Shown here: positions 32,274-34,577 of the stretch, one piece after another
Position numbering within the stretch: the first letter of the stretch is position 1
Layout of the letters: each line of letters starts with the position of its first letter
From: Silicimonas sp.
GTDB lineage: Bacteria > Pseudomonadota > Alphaproteobacteria > Rhodobacterales > Rhodobacteraceae
Reading direction: 5' to 3'
NCBI GenBank assembly: GCA_013002465.1
Contig: JABDJO010000116.1
Location: forward strand, 1 to 34,577
DNA: 34,577 nt
The notes under the pieces: generated by a model
What the model saw: only the letters and a program-made list of their open reading frames with translations
Database searches by the model: none
Told to the model about the DNA's origin: nothing
Position numbers and translations under genes: made by a program

Positions 32274-32708
32274 ATGCTGAGCGAATTCAAGGACTTCATC
32301 GCCAAGGGCAATGTCATGGACATGGCGGTCGGTATTATCATCGGTGCCGCTTTTACAGCTATCGTGACCTCGCTTGTGGGCGATCTGATAAATCCGATCA
32401 TCGGTTTGTTCATGGGTGGTGTCGATTTCACCAACAACTATGCGGTGCTTTCGGGCGACGTGGCCGAAGGGGCCAGTCTCGAAGCGGCGCGCGAAACCGG
32501 GGCGTCGGTCTTTGCCTATGGTGCCTTCATCATGGCGATTATCAACTTCCTGATCATCGCCTGGGTGGTGTTCATGCTGGTGCGCTATGTGAACAATGTC
32601 AAAGCCGCAGCGACGCCGGAAGAAGAGCCAGCACCGGAAGAACCTGCAGGCCCGACCGCCGAGGATCTGTTGGCCGAAATCAGGGATGCGCTGAAGGCCA
32701 AGGCCTGA
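32274..32708 (+). CDS. mscL: large-conductance mechanosensitive channel MscL
   Basis: A 144-residue channel that opens under membrane tension to release solutes after osmotic downshock. The N-terminal [20 protein letters not shown] is the family signature; helix 1 ([22 protein letters not shown]) lines the pore, followed by a periplasmic loop ([13 protein letters not shown]...), helix 2 ([22 protein letters not shown]) and an acidic cytoplasmic helix. The tail is Pro/Glu/Ala-rich before [14 protein letters not shown] start at 32274 because GAGGGGC lies upstream; an in-frame codon at 32250 adds eight residues. It is followed by a strong terminator. Confidence 0.96.
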   Translation: MLSEFKDFIAKGNVMDMAVGIIIGAAFTAIVTSLVGDLINPIIGLFMGGVDFTNNYAVLSGDVAEGASLEAARETGASVFAYGAFIMAIINFLIIAWVVFMLVRYVNNVKAAATPEEEPAPEEPAGPTAEDLLAEIRDALKAKA

Positions 32709-32737
32709 GCCTGGCCCTCGGCCAACAAGAAATTTGG

Positions 32738-32774
32738 ACCGGCGCTGCAAGGGGATTGCAGCGCCGGTTTCTTT
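32738..32774. terminator. strong Rho-independent terminator after mscL
   Basis: ACCGGCGCTGCAA (32738-32750) and TTGCAGCGCCGGT (32756-32768) form a perfect 13-bp stem around GGGGA, followed by TTCTTTT. It lies between the convergent mscL and ald genes; the T-rich tail is on the mscL side. Confidence 0.92.
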
Positions 32775-32800
32775 TCAAGCTATCCGGCCTGTCTCGCTGA

Positions 32801-33919
32801 TCACATCTTCAACGCCAGCTGCGGCGAGGTCACGTCGATGCCAAGCGCCCGGCCGACGGCATAATAGGTCAACTTGCCAGCATGGACGTTCAGGCCTTCC
32901 AGAAGATGCGGGTCATCGGCACAAGCCTGGGCCCAGCCCTTGTCGGCCAGCGACAAAAGAAACGGCATGGTGGCATTGGTCAACGCAATGGTCGATGTCC
33001 GGGCCACGGCACCCGGCATGTTGGCAACGCAGTAATGCATGATGCCATCGACCTCATAGATCGGGTCGGCATGGGTGGTGGCCTTCGAGGTTTCAAAGCA
33101 CCCGCCCTGGTCGATGGCGACATCGACAAGTGCCGCCCCGGGCTTCATGGTTTTCAGGTCTTCGCGTGACACCAGTTTGGGGGCCGCGGCGCCGGGGATC
33201 AGAACGGCGCCGATCACCAGGTCGGCCTGAGCCACCAGTTCGGCCGTCGCCGTCGCGCTGGAATAGCGGTTCTTGAAGACCGCGCCAAAGACATCGTCCA
33301 GATACCGAAGACGCGGCAGCGACCGGTCCAGAACCGTGACATCCGCGCCCATGCCAGCGGCAATCTTGGCGGCATGGGTTCCGACGACACCACCGCCGAT
33401 AACGACGACATTGGCCGGGCCGACACCCGGGACGCCGCCCATCAGAACGCCTCGGCCACCGTTGGCCTTTTGCAGGGTCCAGGCCCCGACCTGGGGTGCC
33501 AGGCGACCGGCAACCTCGGACATCGGCGCCAAAAGCGGCAGCCCGCCCCGGTCGTCGGTCACGGTTTCATAGGCAATGCAGGTCGCACCCGAGGCGATCA
33601 GATCGTGGGTCTGCTCGGGATCGGGGGCAAGGTGCAGATAGGTGAACAGCACCTGACCTTCGCGCAGCATCTTGCGTTCGCCGGCCTGGGGTTCTTTCAC
33701 CTTCACGATCATGTCGGCGCTGGCGAAAATCTCTTCGGCAGTGTCGATGATGGCCGCACCGACGGCGACATAATCGGCATCGGTAAAGCCCGCACCGTTA
33801 CCGGCACCGGCCTGAATGATGACCTCATGACCGTGCCGGACAGCCTCGCCAGCGGTGCTGGGGGTCATGCCGACGCGGAACTCCTGGGGTTTGATCTCGG
33901 TTGGGCATCCGATTTTCAT
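32801..33919 (-). CDS. ald: alanine dehydrogenase
   Basis: A 372-residue NAD-dependent enzyme converting L-alanine to pyruvate and ammonium, used for alanine catabolism or assimilation. N-terminal [20 protein letters not shown] carries substrate Arg15; Lys75 in VKVKEP and His96 in YLHLAP are the catalytic residues; the NAD-binding loop is GGGVVG (175-180) ending in Asp198; and [17 protein letters not shown] is the C-terminal signature. The ATG at 33919 has GGAGGAGGAC upstream; the frame is open to 34102 but the extension overlaps the divergent regulator. The Lrp/AsnC gene diverging from it is the classic regulator arrangement. Confidence 0.96.
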   Translation of the reverse strand: MKIGCPTEIKPQEFRVGMTPSTAGEAVRHGHEVIIQAGAGNGAGFTDADYVAVGAAIIDTAEEIFASADMIVKVKEPQAGERKMLREGQVLFTYLHLAPDPEQTHDLIASGATCIAYETVTDDRGGLPLLAPMSEVAGRLAPQVGAWTLQKANGGRGVLMGGVPGVGPANVVVIGGGVVGTHAAKIAAGMGADVTVLDRSLPRLRYLDDVFGAVFKNRYSSATATAELVAQADLVIGAVLIPGAAAPKLVSREDLKTMKPGAALVDVAIDQGGCFETSKATTHADPIYEVDGIMHYCVANMPGAVARTSTIALTNATMPFLLSLADKGWAQACADDPHLLEGLNVHAGKLTYYAVGRALGIDVTSPQLALKM

Positions 33920-34054
33920 GGCGCGGTCCTCCTCCTCGTGCTGGCGCAGATGTGAACGGAAACGCGCGGAAAGACTGTCGTTTTTTCTGGCAATCGGCCA
34001 GAGATTTGGTGAATACTTCGAGGAACTGGCACAACAATGGAATAATCTTGCGCC
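33920..34054. promoter_or_regulatory. ald / Lrp divergent control region
   Basis: TCTGGC (33986-33991), AATCG, GCCAGA (33997-34002) is a perfect 6-base dyad, and a further ACTGGCA half-site lies at about 34025-34031. These are plausible binding sites for the divergently encoded Lrp/AsnC protein. AATAAT (34041-34046) is a -10-like hexamer only 8 bases before the regulator's ATG, so its mRNA may be nearly leaderless. Confidence 0.45.
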
Positions 34055-34516
34055 ATGGCCATGATCGACGCGACGGATGCCCGGATATTGACGGTTCTGC
34101 AACGGCGGGGCCGAATCTCGAACGCCGAATTGGCCGACGAGATCAACCTATCCGCCTCGGCCTGCCACCGTCGCGTTCAACGGTTGGAAGAGGCAGGGAT
34201 CATCCGCGATTATGTGGCGCTTTTGGACCCGCGCAAGCTGGGCCGCCCGACGGTGGTGTTCGTCGAGATCACACTGTCGGGGCAGGCCGACGAAGTGCTG
34301 GACGCCTTCGAGCGTGAGGTGGCGCGCATTCCCGATGTGCTTGAGTGTCACCTGATGGCGGGCACGGCGGATTATCTGTTGAAGGTCGTGGCCGAGGACA
34401 CCGAGGATTTCGCCCGCATCCACCGCAGGAAACTCGCGCGCCTGCCGGGCGTCGCGCAGATGCATTCATCCTTCGCGTTGAGGATCGTGCGCCAGACGAC
34501 GGCATTGCCGGTCTGA
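34055..34516 (+). CDS. Lrp/AsnC family transcriptional regulator
   Basis: A 153-residue regulator. Residues about 5-50 are the N-terminal HTH ([38 protein letters not shown], with ISxxELA and SxxxCxRRVxRL typical of Lrp/AsnC). Residues about 65-150 form the RAM ligand-binding domain, with [16 protein letters not shown] as its glycine turn. These proteins sense amino acids; the divergent ald suggests alanine as the ligand, like AldR. The first ATG is at 34055 and a second, in frame, at 34061; neither has a good ribosome binding site. Confidence 0.93.
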   Translation: MAMIDATDARILTVLQRRGRISNAELADEINLSASACHRRVQRLEEAGIIRDYVALLDPRKLGRPTVVFVEITLSGQADEVLDAFEREVARIPDVLECHLMAGTADYLLKVVAEDTEDFARIHRRKLARLPGVAQMHSSFALRIVRQTTALPV

Positions 34517-34546
34517 GGGATTGCGCCAGCTTCGCTGTCGCGGGGT

Positions 34547-34577
<31 letters not shown>

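Overview
This 34.6 kb stretch is ordinary chromosomal DNA from an alphaproteobacterium, most likely a marine Rhodobacteraceae (Roseobacter-group) species. The evidence is high GC content with strong third-position GC, an L-malyl-CoA/beta-methylmalyl-CoA lyase (Mcl1) of the Rhodobacter type (a marker of the ethylmalonyl-CoA pathway), a TIGR02302/DUF4175 protein next to lysA, a DUF1244 protein, and a dgcN-dgcA D-glutamate module. The right edge ends in an uninterrupted run of 31 G, so the window is probably a whole assembly contig with an artefactual end. I found no rRNA, tRNA, CRISPR array, prophage, integrase or complete insertion sequence.

Layout, left to right. (1) 1-1240: a gene-poor edge, then an OsmC-family and a GFA-family gene in a leftward pair. 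(2) 1334-5202: lysA and the large glutamine-rich membrane protein TIGR02302, converging on a small membrane-anchored hypothetical protein (5199-5819) and an XRE-type regulator. (3) 7174-12034: an acidic zinc-ribbon membrane protein diverging from ftsE. The genes ftsE, ftsX, an acyltransferase, a PPOX-type flavoprotein and a methyltransferase follow, each overlapping the next by 4 bases. (4) 12088-15008: accA converging with a KefB/KefC-type cation:proton antiporter. (5) 15185-17493: two subunits (Fe-S and FAD) of a molybdenum hydroxylase whose catalytic large subunit is absent, converging with mcl1. (6) 17713-20717: dgcN, dgcA and a D-amino-acid transaminase, a probable D-amino-acid/D-glutamate catabolic operon. 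(7) 20824-24069: a GGDEF-EAL c-di-GMP enzyme, then DUF1244 and N-formylglutamate amidohydrolase on the other strand. (8) 24169-30758: pyk, a small membrane protein, rpmI-rplT, a 58-residue membrane protein, pheS, a small conserved protein and pheT. (9) 30780-34516: a Nu-class-like glutathione transferase, a YtoQ-family protein, mscL, and alanine dehydrogenase divergent from an Lrp/AsnC regulator.

Themes: amino-acid and cell-wall metabolism (lysine/DAP, D-amino acids, L-alanine), central carbon (pyk, accA, mcl1), translation (L35, L20, PheST), envelope and division (FtsEX, acyltransferase, MscL, antiporter). I see no clear defence or mobile system. The most unusual points are the coxS-coxM pair without coxL, the D-amino-acid operon with an internal hairpin element, tandem complementary hairpins before pheT, a structured leader before rpmI, and several near-perfect palindromes in divergent promoter regions.
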